DNA of 64,000 bases from Pseudomonadota bacterium (GTDB lineage Bacteria > Desulfobacterota > Binatia > Binatales > Binataceae), in the NCBI GenBank assembly GCA_021324755.1, contig JAJPIL010000026.1:1-64000 (forward strand), read 5' to 3'. Shown in pieces: positions 38,221 through 48,345 of the stretch (its first letter is position 1; each line of letters begins with the position of its first letter). The translations under genes and the position numbers were made by a program. The notes under the pieces are model-generated. The model did not search any database, was not told the DNA's origin, and was given only the letters and a program-made list of their open reading frames with translations.

Positions 38221-39195
38221 ATGGCACAGATGTCTTATCGCGAGGCTTTGAACTTGGCGCTCAGAGAGGAGATGGACCGCGACGAGCGCGTGTTCATCAT
38301 GGGCGAAGAGGTCGGTTACTTTGGCGGAGCTTTTAAAGTAACGGACGGGCTTTTAGCCATCTTTGGCGAAAAGCGCGTCCGCGATACGCCTATCTCGGAG
38401 CTTACGCTGGTCGGAGCGGGAGTAGGAGCGGCGATGGGTGGCTTGCGCCCGATTGTCGAGCTGATGACGGTTAACTTCGGCCTGCTCGCCATGGACCAGA
38501 TCGTCAATCATGCGGCCAAGATTCATTACATGTTCGGGGGCCAAGCTAAAGTGCCGCTCGTTATCCGCGCCCCCCAAGGCGGCGGCCATCAGCTCGGCGC
38601 CCAGCACAGCCAAAGCTTGGAGGCATATTTTCTGCACTGCCCGGGCCTGCGGGTCGCTATCCCAGCAATGCCGGCTGACGCAAAAGGACTGCTCAAGACA
38701 GCGATCAGGGACGAGAACCCGGTCGTATTTCTTGAGCACGAGTCCTTATACAGCGTCAAGGGCGAAGTGCCAGAGGATGAAGACTATTTGGTGCCGTTCG
38801 GCAAAGCGAACATTTTGCGGCCGGGCTCCGACGCTACAATCGTCTCCTACTCTAAGTGCGTTCACGACGCGCTTAAGGCGGCCGAGGAGCTGGAGGAGCG
38901 AGGGATCGATGTCGAGGTTATAGACCTGCGCACTCTAAATCCACTGGATATCGACACGGTGGTCGAGTCGGTCAAGAAAACTGGTGCGGTCGTGGTGGTT
39001 TACGAGGGTTGGCGCACGGGCGGCGCAGGAGCCGAAATCGCTTCGCGGATCTACGAGGCAGCCTTCGACAGCCTCGACGCTCCGATCGAACGGGTGGCGA
39101 GTCTTGACGTTCCGATGCCGTACAATCGATACCTTGAAGCCGCTGCACTACCCAAAGTGGAGGATATCGTTCGGGCCGTTGAACGCGTTGTTTAA
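38221..39195 (+). CDS. pdhB: pyruvate dehydrogenase E1 component subunit beta
   Basis: REALNLALREEMDRDERVFIMGEEVGYFGGAFKVT; RAPQGGGHQLGAQHSQS; PYNRYLEAAALP. Confidence 0.94.
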   Translation: MAQMSYREALNLALREEMDRDERVFIMGEEVGYFGGAFKVTDGLLAIFGEKRVRDTPISELTLVGAGVGAAMGGLRPIVELMTVNFGLLAMDQIVNHAAKIHYMFGGQAKVPLVIRAPQGGGHQLGAQHSQSLEAYFLHCPGLRVAIPAMPADAKGLLKTAIRDENPVVFLEHESLYSVKGEVPEDEDYLVPFGKANILRPGSDATIVSYSKCVHDALKAAEELEERGIDVEVIDLRTLNPLDIDTVVESVKKTGAVVVVYEGWRTGGAGAEIASRIYEAAFDSLDAPIERVASLDVPMPYNRYLEAAALPKVEDIVRAVERVV

Positions 39196-39363
39196 GCCTT
39201 GGATTGGAATCGTCAACCTGAAAGCTTAACGCGCGAGGAAATCCGCAATCGCCTTTAATCTCAGCGGCTAAATCGCGTTTTGAGAAAATCCGGTAAGCGG
39301 GGTAACAGTCGAAACGCGAATTTTTCCGCGCGCAGTTATCTCTGGAGAAAGGCAGTTACTACT

Positions 39364-40875
39364 ATGACCAGCGAGATTACGATGCCAAAGCTCTCCGACA
39401 CCATGGAGGAGGGAAAAATTCTCCACTGGCTCAAGCGGCCTGGCGACCGCGTAAGGCGGGGCGAAGCGCTCGCTGAAGTGGAAACCGATAAAGCGGACAT
39501 GGTGTTGGAAGCCTTCGAAGATGGGATATTAAAGGAAATTCGGCTTAAGGAAGGGGAGACCGCTCCCGTGGGTGCGGTGATCGCTATTCTGGCTGCCGAA
39601 GGAGAAGAGCTGCAAGCCAGCGGCGGAGACGCTCAGCCGCAAGCTTCGGGAGTCGAGGCTGCCGGTCAGGTGGGTCAACCCGAAATCGAGCACACCGATC
39701 GTGCTGAGGGTTTTGGCGAGCAAGCCCCTGTCGCGCCGTCCGCATCCGAGACGGTTGCGCATCGCCAGGGCGAAGGCGACCTAGCTGAGCGGCGCCCTGC
39801 AGAATTTGACGCTACTCGAGCAGACGCCGAATTTGCGGCGGACATGGCGCGCGCGCACGAGGCAGCGCAAAAACAGCCCATCCGCGTTCACGCCGCGCTC
39901 GGAGGCCATCGGTCGTCGGCTCCCAGCGCCATCATAGCTCCACCTGCGGCATCGGAGGCTTCCCCGAATGAGAGCGCACGCCGCGAAAGCCAGCCCCAGG
40001 TCCACGCTCCTCAGCGCATCAAGGCTTCGCCACTTGCGCGCCGAGCGGCGGAGGAAGCTGGCGTAGATCTAGCGCATGTGCGTGGAACGGGACCTGACGG
40101 GCGAATCACCAAACGAGACGTCGATCGGTACCTGCGCGAGCAGCAAATGTTTCGTCATCGAAGGCTCGTCAGTCCCCATGAGGGCACGCTCGGCAGCTTC
40201 GAGGAAATGTCCAAGATGCGCCAGACGATTGCGCAGCGCATGGCGGCGTCCAAACGCGAGATTCCCCATTTCTACGTCACAGCCGAAATCGACATGGATG
40301 AGGCCGTGCGCCTCAAGGAGTCGATCGAAGCTGCCGAGCTGTTTGACGAGGATATCACTTACAACGATATCATAATCAAAGCCTGCGCATTGGCCCTGAT
40401 GAGGCATCCGCGCCTCAACTCGAGCTACGAGAACGGCGGCATCAGGATCCATCCTGACATCAACATAGGAATCGCAGTGGCGGTCGAAGACGGGCTGGTC
40501 GTGCCGGTGATCAGGGAGTGTCAACGGCTGTCGCTAGCAGAGATCGCGCAGGCGGCCCATCGTTTGGTGGCGAAAGCGGCTCAAGGCGGATTCACCAGCG
40601 CCGAGCTGTCGGGCGGGACCTTCACGATCTCGAACATGGGGATGCTCGGGGTCGAGCATTTCGCCGCGGTGATCAATCCGCCCCAGGCGGCAATTCTCGC
40701 GGTCAGCGCGATTAAAGAGCGCCCGGTTGTACGCAAAGGCCAGATCGTGGTGGGTAAAACCATGATGGTTACCATCTCGTGCGACCATCGCGTGGTGGAT
40801 GGCGTGGTGGCAGGCCGCTTCCTGCAGGAACTGCGCCGGTTTCTCGAGAACCCGGCAAGTCTGCTTTTGGAATAA
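39364..40875 (+). CDS. pdhC: dihydrolipoamide acetyltransferase (PDH E2)
   Basis: Lipoyl domain ETDKADMVLEAF; subunit-binding domain ASPLARRAAEEAGVDL; C-terminal DHRVVDGVVAGRFL. Confidence 0.94.
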   Translation: MTSEITMPKLSDTMEEGKILHWLKRPGDRVRRGEALAEVETDKADMVLEAFEDGILKEIRLKEGETAPVGAVIAILAAEGEELQASGGDAQPQASGVEAAGQVGQPEIEHTDRAEGFGEQAPVAPSASETVAHRQGEGDLAERRPAEFDATRADAEFAADMARAHEAAQKQPIRVHAALGGHRSSAPSAIIAPPAASEASPNESARRESQPQVHAPQRIKASPLARRAAEEAGVDLAHVRGTGPDGRITKRDVDRYLREQQMFRHRRLVSPHEGTLGSFEEMSKMRQTIAQRMAASKREIPHFYVTAEIDMDEAVRLKESIEAAELFDEDITYNDIIIKACALALMRHPRLNSSYENGGIRIHPDINIGIAVAVEDGLVVPVIRECQRLSLAEIAQAAHRLVAKAAQGGFTSAELSGGTFTISNMGMLGVEHFAAVINPPQAAILAVSAIKERPVVRKGQIVVGKTMMVTISCDHRVVDGVVAGRFLQELRRFLENPASLLLE

Positions 40876-40964
40876 CGTGCACAAGCGTGTCGCGTTGCCG
40901 GGCGCGAGCGCGATTGCTCGTCCGGTGGGAAGGCCCATGCCTTTTGAAAAGGGAGGATCTAGTT

Positions 40965-42374
40965 TTGCCAGCTGCTCGTTATGACCTGGTGGTAATCGGT
41001 TCCGGTCCTGGTGGTTACGTCGCTGCGATCCGCGCGGCACAGCTCAAGATGAAGGTCGTGGTGGTCGAGCGCGATCGTCCGGGAGGCGTTTGTCTTAACT
41101 GGGGATGTATTCCATCCAAGGCGCTGCTCGATTCGGCTAACACGCTCGAAACTATCCGCGCAGCTGCGCAGGAGCACGGAATCGAGGTTGGCTCCGTCCG
41201 CGCGAACTTCGACCGCGTAATAGCGCGCAGCCGCGAGGCGGCAGAGAAACTTTCGCGCGGTGTCCGCTATCTGTTCCGCAAAAATAATATCGAACTGATC
41301 GAAGCGACGGCTCGTTTGACCGGGCCGCATACCGTCGAATTGAGCCGTGCCGACGGCGCGAAGCCTCCGGTCGACACGCTCGAAGCGGAATACATCCTTA
41401 TCGCTACGGGTTCGAGCGAGAAGCTTTTTCCAGGAATGAAGGTGGGAGATGGTTTGCTTACCAGTCGCGAAGCTCTAACGCTGACACATCTGCCCGCAAG
41501 CATGATTATTATTGGCGCTGGCGCCGTTGGACTCGAATTCGGCTATTTCTATCAAGCCTTTGGAGTGCGGGTAACGATCGTCGAACTAATGAAGCAGCTC
41601 CTTCCCGGGTTTGACGCGGAGGTAGCCGAAGAGCTTCGTCGCGCTTTCGCCAAGCGCAACGTGGAGCTTCTGCTTGGCCATGGATATCGCTCGATTGCGC
41701 GCACAGCCGACGGCTGGGAGGTCACGGTTTCGAACAGCGAAGGCGTCAAGAGTTTGAGAGCCGAGATGGTTTTAGTTGCCGTCGGGCGCCGCCCGCTCAG
41801 CGCAAATCTCGGTCTTGAAAAGGCCGGAGTCGAAATCGGCGAAGGCGGCTTTATCAAGGTCGACGAGTGTTTTCGAACCACGCGCCCCAACATTTTCGCG
41901 ATCGGCGACGTGGCCCGGCCGCCGCTTTTGGCGCACAAGGCGTCGGCCGAGGGCGTGGCAGCAGTAGAGGTGATGGCGGGTATAAGGAATACGGGCGTGG
42001 ATCTCGCCAATATTCCAGCGTGCGTGTACTGCGAACCAGAAGTTGCCACGGTCGGCCTGACAGAGGCTGAAGCGCGAGCGCAAGGGATCGACACGATCGT
42101 AGGAAAATTTCCGTTTCGCGCTAATGGCAAATCGGTTGCCACCAATCACGTCGAAGGCTTCGTGAAGTTGGTCGCGAGCAGGCCCTACGGCGAAATAATC
42201 GGATGCCAGATCATCGGCCGGGGAGCAACCGAGATGATCTCCGAAGTGACGCTTGGCAAGACCCTAGAGGCAACCACAGCAGAGCTGGGCAAAACCGTCC
42301 ATCCCCATCCGACCGTATCGGAATCCTTGATGGAGGCAGCATTGGCGGCCGAAGGCGAGGCGATAAACTTCTAG
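40965..42374 (+). CDS. lpdA: dihydrolipoyl dehydrogenase
   Basis: VIGSGPGGYVAAIRAAQ, GGVCLNWGCIPSKALL redox-active Cys pair, HPHPTVSE; TTG start with GGGAGGA ribosome-binding site. Confidence 0.94.
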   Translation: MPAARYDLVVIGSGPGGYVAAIRAAQLKMKVVVVERDRPGGVCLNWGCIPSKALLDSANTLETIRAAAQEHGIEVGSVRANFDRVIARSREAAEKLSRGVRYLFRKNNIELIEATARLTGPHTVELSRADGAKPPVDTLEAEYILIATGSSEKLFPGMKVGDGLLTSREALTLTHLPASMIIIGAGAVGLEFGYFYQAFGVRVTIVELMKQLLPGFDAEVAEELRRAFAKRNVELLLGHGYRSIARTADGWEVTVSNSEGVKSLRAEMVLVAVGRRPLSANLGLEKAGVEIGEGGFIKVDECFRTTRPNIFAIGDVARPPLLAHKASAEGVAAVEVMAGIRNTGVDLANIPACVYCEPEVATVGLTEAEARAQGIDTIVGKFPFRANGKSVATNHVEGFVKLVASRPYGEIIGCQIIGRGATEMISEVTLGKTLEATTAELGKTVHPHPTVSESLMEAALAAEGEAINF

Positions 42375-42401
42375 GCGAAGGAGACTTCGCCGTGCATTCT
42401 T

Positions 42402-43115
42402 ATGCTGCTTAGTGCCGGGTATCTTGGAATTGTCAGTTACGAAGTCGCGCTAGCCTTACAGGAGCGCTTGGTCGAGCTGAGATGGCGCGACGTCATTGGC
42501 GATACCCTGCTCTTGCTGGAACATCCTCACGTATTCACCCTCGGACGGGGCGCCCAAGAAAGCGATTTACTCAGCGTGCCGTCAAGCGTACCGGTGTACC
42601 GTGTGTCTCGCGGCGGCCAGGCCACTTACCATGGGCCAGGACAATTGGTTGGCTATCCTATAATCAAGCTTGAGGAGCGCTCTCGGGATGTTCATGCCTA
42701 TTTGAGGAGCTTAGAGGAGGCGATTATTTGCTCGCTGCAACGCTATGGCATCGCCGGTGTCCGCCGCAAGGGGTTTACTGGCGTATGGGTGGGGGAACGC
42801 AAGATCGCGTTCATCGGAGTAGGCATAAGACGCTGGGTGACGATGCACGGGTTTGCGGTCAACGTTTGCCCCGATTTGAGCTATTTTCGCGCGATCGTTC
42901 CATGCGGTATAAGAGAATGTGAGATTACGTCCATGGCGTGCGAAACCGAACACGCGAGCATCAGCACCGCTGAGCTTGCCGAAGTGGTTTGTGGCGAGTT
43001 CGCGCGAGTTTTCCACTACGATGCCTACGCGCCACTTTGCACAGAGGCCCTGGCCGTATTGAGCGAGCTTAATTCGTCGAGCCCAACCGAGAGTTTCGAG
43101 CAATGGACCAAGTAA
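42402..43115 (+). CDS. lipB: octanoyltransferase
   Basis: LEHPHVFTLGRGA, RGGQATYHGPGQLVGYPI, GVWVGERKIAFIGVGIRRWVTMHGFAVNV. Confidence 0.94.
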   Translation: MLLSAGYLGIVSYEVALALQERLVELRWRDVIGDTLLLLEHPHVFTLGRGAQESDLLSVPSSVPVYRVSRGGQATYHGPGQLVGYPIIKLEERSRDVHAYLRSLEEAIICSLQRYGIAGVRRKGFTGVWVGERKIAFIGVGIRRWVTMHGFAVNVCPDLSYFRAIVPCGIRECEITSMACETEHASISTAELAEVVCGEFARVFHYDAYAPLCTEALAVLSELNSSSPTESFEQWTK

Positions 43116-43987
43116 GCACGAACTCCGTTAACCGACGGCATCCTGACTGGATCAAGGTACGCGCGCCTGGGTCGCCTGAGTTTTTCGCCACCAAAGCGTT
43201 GTTGCGCGAGCTCAATCTCCATACCGTGTGCGAAGAGGCTCGATGCCCGAACATCGGCGAGTGCTTCTCCCATCGAACGGCGACCTTCATGCTGATGGGC
43301 GACGTGTGCACGCGTAACTGTCCGTACTGTGCTGTGGCGCACGGCAAGCCCAAACCGCTCGATCCTACCGAGCCTTTGCGCGTGGCATTGGCCGCAAAAC
43401 GGTTGGGACTCGTACACGTCGTGGTCACGTCCGTCGACCGCGACGATCTTGAAGACGGTGGAGCCTCTCATTTCGCCGCGACGGCGCAAGTTATCAAAAA
43501 GCTGATGCCGAGCACGCGAGTCGAGGTCTTGACGCCTGACTTCAAGGGTCTGCGCTCCAGTATCGAAACTGTTATCGCGTCGCCAATCGACGTCTTTAAC
43601 CACAACGTCGAAACGGTGCCTTCGCTTTATAAAAAGGCTAGACCAGGCGGCCGGTACGAGCGGTCGATCGAGGTCCTGCGTTATGCCAAAGAACGAGCGC
43701 GGGCGTTAGGCCGCGAGGTTTTGACCAAGACGGGATTGATGCTCGGACTAGGGGAAGAGATTGAGGAAGTCTTGCGAGTGTTGGACGACCTGCGCGCGGT
43801 CGAGTGCGATATTTTAACGCTCGGCCAATACTTGCGCCCAAGTCCAGACCATCTGCCGGTTGTTCGCTATGTCCCGCCTGCGGAGTTTGCCGAGTTGCGG
43901 GAAAAGGCACTGGCGATGGGTTTTAGATACGTCGAGTCGGGGCCGCTCGTCAGAAGTTCGTACCACGCATGGCAGCACGTTGGCTAG
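43103..43987 (+). CDS. lipA: lipoyl synthase (radical SAM)
   Basis: CEEARCPNIGEC auxiliary cluster motif; CTRNCPYC radical SAM motif; overlaps lipB. Confidence 0.95.
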   Translation: MDQVSTNSVNRRHPDWIKVRAPGSPEFFATKALLRELNLHTVCEEARCPNIGECFSHRTATFMLMGDVCTRNCPYCAVAHGKPKPLDPTEPLRVALAAKRLGLVHVVVTSVDRDDLEDGGASHFAATAQVIKKLMPSTRVEVLTPDFKGLRSSIETVIASPIDVFNHNVETVPSLYKKARPGGRYERSIEVLRYAKERARALGREVLTKTGLMLGLGEEIEEVLRVLDDLRAVECDILTLGQYLRPSPDHLPVVRYVPPAEFAELREKALAMGFRYVESGPLVRSSYHAWQHVG

Positions 43988-44867
43988 TTTGTTTGTCCTT
44001 TTGCGTGCTGCTGCTACCGTTAGGCTGAACGTCCAGCGTCTTCTTTTGATTGTATTCCAGCGCTTGACGCAAAAGCTGCTGGCGGCGTTGGATGTACGCG
44101 TCTTGAACTGCGCCGTAGAGGTCTACTGAGTAGCGGTCGGCGTCCTCGAACAAGTCGAGGTGTTGCGATTCGTAGTTCACGCTCGAGGCGGCGATTACTC
44201 CGGTGTAGATATAAACCACCTGTACGAGCGAAAGGAGATAGTCGATCGGGTTCATCGCCCCGTCGACCAAGTAGCCGACTCCATCGCGCAAGTCAAAAGG
44301 CCCGAAGAACGGAATCATCAGGTACGGACCCATCCCCACGCCATAATAGCCAAGGGTGATGCCAAAGTCCTGGGGATGTTCCTTGAGACCGAACCAGCTG
44401 TCAGCTGGGTCGAAGAAGCCGGCCAAACCGACGGTCGTATTGATCAGAAAACGCGCAACTTCTTCGCCGGCGTATTTAAACTTGAGCTGGAACAAGTTGT
44501 TAGCAAAGCGCGGAATGACGTTGATATTGTCGAAAAATCGACCGATGGCTTTCCGGACCGGTAGCGGTGCTACCTTCGCCCAACCCTTCGATACTGGTCG
44601 TGTAACGTAGTTGTCTAGCTCTAAGTTAAACTTGAAAAATTTCTCGTTTAGTGGCGCCAACGGGTCGCTGTAGGCATATGACGATGCGGACGAGTCAGCG
44701 GGTTTATTTGCTGCCGCAACCTGCGCTACAGCGCGTCCTGGAAGGGCTAGTAAAGTCAGGCTATACCAGACCAAACATAAAATGGCGAAACTCGCGCCGG
44801 ATGGGACAAACAAAAGACGTCTACAAGACGCTAATCTGAGAAAAATTCGAAGTTTTCGCTGTACCAA
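43950..44867 (-). CDS. mlaA: MlaA/VacJ family lipid-asymmetry lipoprotein
   Basis: YSDPLAPLNEKFFKFNLELDNYVTRPVSKGWA; VGMGPYLMIPFFGPFDLRDGVGYLVD. Confidence 0.92.
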   Translation of the reverse strand: MVQRKLRIFLRLASCRRLLFVPSGASFAILCLVWYSLTLLALPGRAVAQVAAANKPADSSASSYAYSDPLAPLNEKFFKFNLELDNYVTRPVSKGWAKVAPLPVRKAIGRFFDNINVIPRFANNLFQLKFKYAGEEVARFLINTTVGLAGFFDPADSWFGLKEHPQDFGITLGYYGVGMGPYLMIPFFGPFDLRDGVGYLVDGAMNPIDYLLSLVQVVYIYTGVIAASSVNYESQHLDLFEDADRYSVDLYGAVQDAYIQRRQQLLRQALEYNQKKTLDVQPNGSSSTQKDKQTSQRAAMRGTNF

Positions 44868-44950
44868 AGATCTATCCCTCGAACAGCTGATCGAAGCCTT
44901 TAGCAGAGCTTGACCTTCAATTTCGCTTCTTTTCGCTCTCTTGAGGGAAA

Positions 44951-45649
44951 CTATTTACTGTCGAACGAAGCGTCAAGCTGTTGAATTTTGTTCTTCACAA
45001 GCTCGACGAGCTTCGGGTAACCGTCGCGGTTGATCACGCGATTAAACTGGGTCCGGTAGTTGGAGATTAAGCTTATCTCGTCAACTAAAACGTCGTAAAC
45101 CTTCCAGTCATTATCCTTAAGCTCAAGGCGGTAAGTAACCTTAATCGGGTCACGGCCAGGTTGAATTATGTTCGTGTTCACTTGAGCGTAGTTAGGGCCC
45201 TCGTTGTAAACGTTGAGGAATTCGACTTTCTCGCCTGAGTAGTTAGCCGCTTTGCCAATATAGGTGTCTTCCATAAGCCGTCTGAACAGGTTGACGAATT
45301 CTTCCTGATCGCTCTTAGAAAGCTCGCGCCAATGGGGTCCGAGAGCCGAGCGCGCCATTGCAGTAAAATCAAGGTGGCCCTCCACTATTTCGCGCAAACG
45401 GTCGCGCAGCTTACGAGGAGAGTTTTTATAGGCCGGGTCATTGAGCACCGCAAGCACTTGATTGACGGTGTTTTTTACTTCTGTCATCGGATCTGGGGCA
45501 GCTAGAGCGACCCGCCCGTTTGCCCCTGCGAAATAAAGGATAACGACCGTTGCCACGCTCAGCACGGTCCATCCAAAACAGCCAAGGTTAACTTTTTGCG
45601 AACCGCCTAACTTCGGTGGTTCGATCCCTTCTAAACCGACTCTAACCAT
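44951..45649 (-). CDS. mlaC: MlaC/Ttg2D-family phospholipid-binding protein
   Basis: FTAMARSALGPHWRELSKSDQEEFVNLFRRLMEDTY; NDWKVYDVLVDEISLISNYRTQFNRVI. Confidence 0.92.
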   Translation of the reverse strand: MVRVGLEGIEPPKLGGSQKVNLGCFGWTVLSVATVVILYFAGANGRVALAAPDPMTEVKNTVNQVLAVLNDPAYKNSPRKLRDRLREIVEGHLDFTAMARSALGPHWRELSKSDQEEFVNLFRRLMEDTYIGKAANYSGEKVEFLNVYNEGPNYAQVNTNIIQPGRDPIKVTYRLELKDNDWKVYDVLVDEISLISNYRTQFNRVINRDGYPKLVELVKNKIQQLDASFDSK

Positions 45650-45925
45650 CGCCAGTATCGCTCCTAGAGAGTGAAAGTAGCTGCAAGGTCGGCAAGCGTG
45701 ACTAGAGAAAACGGCCGTGCAAATTGTCTGCTTTTCTCGCTGCCCGAGCTAGTAGCTTTAGGTAACATCCAGAAAACAGAGCACCAAAGGGCTTTGCCCG
45801 AAACGCTGCCGCTTTGAGAAACCGGAGTCAATGAGTATGTGCTTTTAGTTTCGCGGTCACTGAGCCTCGCTAGCCGTGCGAGCAACTCTTTCTTCAAGAC
45901 TCGCGATGTCGCCTTTGCCGCTTGC

Positions 45926-46405
45926 CTACTTTGATTTTGTGCCGCCGGAACCCGTACTGCTGGAACCAAGATTGCTGATAAACTGTCCAATGGCATTCTC
46001 TAGAACGAAGGCCGACTCTGTCTGTCGTAGAGTATCGCCATTGGCCAAGTAGTGATCGCTTGCCCCGGGTGATATGGCCAAATATTTATCCCCGATTATA
46101 CCACGCGTTCGCACAGCTGCCACGGCATCATCATCGACTTTAACGCCGTCTCTTAGCCATATCGCCACACGTGCCCGTCCGTCTACTAGCTGAATTCCAG
46201 CGACTTTGCCAACCTGCACGCCAGCGATTTCGACCGCGTCGCCATTTTTCAGACCGCTTATATTGTCGAAATTCGCGTATATTACGTAACCTTTGGGCGA
46301 GAATAACTCGACATTACCCAAGCGCAAAGAAAGGTAGGCCAGAGCCGCGATTCCTACGAGGACAAAGATTCCAACAATCAGCTGCGTGGTCCGAGTAACG
46401 TACAT
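45926..46405 (-). CDS. mlaD: MlaD/MCE-family lipid transport protein
   Basis: TM helix then MCE domain ANFDNISGLKNGDAVEIAGVQVGKV; RTRGIIGDKYLAISPG. Confidence 0.92.
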   Translation of the reverse strand: MYVTRTTQLIVGIFVLVGIAALAYLSLRLGNVELFSPKGYVIYANFDNISGLKNGDAVEIAGVQVGKVAGIQLVDGRARVAIWLRDGVKVDDDAVAAVRTRGIIGDKYLAISPGASDHYLANGDTLRQTESAFVLENAIGQFISNLGSSSTGSGGTKSK

Positions 46406-47233
46406 CTAGCGAGCTTCCACCCGTAGCGTAGGTTTAGTTTGGAGTGACTCTTCGTCTTCAGCGATCTCCTCGCCGGCGAGAAATGCCTTAAAAATCGGAT
46501 CGTCGGCGTGCGTCACGTCGCCGACGTCACCATAAAGCCTAATTTTTCCCTTGTACATAAAAGCAACTTTATCGGAAATGTGAAACACTTGTGGCACGTC
46601 ATGGCTTACTAGTACGGCGCTCAAGCCAAGCCGCTGCTGAGTTTGTCTAATCAGGTTGTGAATTGCTCCCGAGCGGGTAGGGTCGAGTCCGGTCGTGGGT
46701 TCGTCGAGAAGCAAGATCTGAGGATCTTGAATTAGCGCGCGCGCCAGAGCCACTCGCTTTTGCATCCCACCGCTTATTTCCGACGGGTACTTGTGTTCTG
46801 CTCCTTCCAATCCCACAGCAGCGAGTTTCTCGCGCACCCGCCGCTCGATTTCGCTTCTCGGCAGCCTAGTTCGTTCGACCAGGGGAAACGCGACGTTTTC
46901 GAAAACCGTTAGCGAGTCAAACAGCGCTCCAGCTTGAAAAAGCATCCCGAACTTCTGCCGAACGCGGTCGAGCTCGCGCCACGAAAGACTCGTTACATCT
47001 TCGCCGTCGATAAAAATTTTTCCGCTATTCGGGCGCAGCAGAAAGTTAAGATGCTTGAGCAGCACCGTTTTTCCGCACCCGCTAGGCCCCACGATCGTCG
47101 TGATTAGCCCACGTGGGCACCTAAGCGTAACCCGATCGAGGACAACCTGCGAACCGAAGCGTCTAGTTAGCTCCCAAACCTCTATCGCGTAGTCAGTCGA
47201 ACGATTGGCGTTGTCAGCAGACGGCGACGTCAT
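46406..47233 (-). CDS. mlaF: MlaF ABC transporter ATPase
   Basis: Walker A GPSGCGKTVLL, signature ISGGMQKRVALARAL, Walker B ILLLDEPTTGLDP. Confidence 0.94.
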   Translation of the reverse strand: MTSPSADNANRSTDYAIEVWELTRRFGSQVVLDRVTLRCPRGLITTIVGPSGCGKTVLLKHLNFLLRPNSGKIFIDGEDVTSLSWRELDRVRQKFGMLFQAGALFDSLTVFENVAFPLVERTRLPRSEIERRVREKLAAVGLEGAEHKYPSEISGGMQKRVALARALIQDPQILLLDEPTTGLDPTRSGAIHNLIRQTQQRLGLSAVLVSHDVPQVFHISDKVAFMYKGKIRLYGDVGDVTHADDPIFKAFLAGEEIAEDEESLQTKPTLRVEAR

Positions 47234-47266
47234 CTACAGAAAGACCCTAAACAGTAAACCTTTGCC

Positions 47267-48046
47267 CTACAAAAGAACAGATGTCAAAAAGTAGTCCCAC
47301 AGAAGGATTAACACGCTGGAGAGCACCACAGCCTCGGTCGTAGCCTGGCTGACGCCGGTTGCCATACGGGCAGCGTGATAGCCCTTGTAGCAGCATACCC
47401 AGGCGACGGTTAGGCCAAAGACCAGCGACTTCCACAGGCCCGTTGCCACATCGTGCGGGGTGAGATTGTCGACGATGCCGTTGAAATAGCTCGCCGCCGG
47501 CGCTCCCATCAGTCCCACACCTACCGCATATCCTCCGAAGATGCCAACTACGTCGAAAATCGCAGTTAGAAGTGGAAAGCTTATCAAAGCGGCAACGATA
47601 CGAGGCGAGACGAGATACTGGATCGGGTTTATCGCCATTACGGTCAGCGCGTCTACTTGCTCGGTTACTTGCATCGAGCCGAGCTCGGCCGCCATCGCCG
47701 ACCCCGCTCGCGCTGTTACCATCAAGGCTGCCAGTACTGGGCCAAGTTCTCTCACCAGCACCAGGGCAACTACGGTCCCCAACGCCGCCTCAGAACCGAA
47801 GCGTCGCAACGTGTTGTAACCTTGAAGCCCTAACACCATGCCGGTAGCCCAAGCGATTAGCGTAATCAAAAAAACCGAATCAGCTCCAATCAGTCGAATC
47901 TGCCGAATCGCGAGCCGCGGCTTGTACGGTGGCAAAATCGCATACGCGGCAGCCATGGCGAGAAAAATTCCAAAGCGTCCCAGGGCCGCTACGGATTCAA
48001 TAGTCTGTGCGCCAAGTAGCCTAATCGGTTCAGTTAAGAAATTCAT
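47267..48046 (-). CDS. mlaE: MlaE ABC transporter permease
   Basis: VLVRELGPVLAALMVTARAGSAMAAELGSMQVTEQVDAL MlaE signature. Confidence 0.94.
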   Translation of the reverse strand: MNFLTEPIRLLGAQTIESVAALGRFGIFLAMAAAYAILPPYKPRLAIRQIRLIGADSVFLITLIAWATGMVLGLQGYNTLRRFGSEAALGTVVALVLVRELGPVLAALMVTARAGSAMAAELGSMQVTEQVDALTVMAINPIQYLVSPRIVAALISFPLLTAIFDVVGIFGGYAVGVGLMGAPAASYFNGIVDNLTPHDVATGLWKSLVFGLTVAWVCCYKGYHAARMATGVSQATTEAVVLSSVLILLWDYFLTSVLL

Positions 48047-48345
48047 TGGCGAAAAGAGAGAAGCTGGCCTACGTAATTGAGTGCAGCAGGGTCGTCGCTT
48101 TCGAAGAGCTCGGACTGATTTCCCGGGGCAAATAAAGCGCCCTTAAATGTCGAGTCCTCGCCTTGTAGTGGCCCTTTAGAAAGTCGCTCAATTAATACTA
48201 GCGTCATTGCTCCCGTTTTCACCTTCGACCCACTGGCCCCTATTTAACCGATACGCGTCGACTCGCTTACGAGGCTTGCAAAGTTGCGCGGAACCGGAAA
48301 AGCCTCGGTCTTCTGCCTTACGGTAACCGGAAACACCGATGCTGC

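Noticed and set aside
41552-42145. 197-aa minus-strand ORF
   Set aside because: Antisense to lpdA; low-complexity Ser/Thr/Ala composition typical of shadow ORFs.
45664-45996. 110-aa minus-strand ORF between mlaD and mlaC
   Set aside because: Overlaps the mlaD 3' end in another frame and shows no STAS/MlaB pattern; probably spurious.
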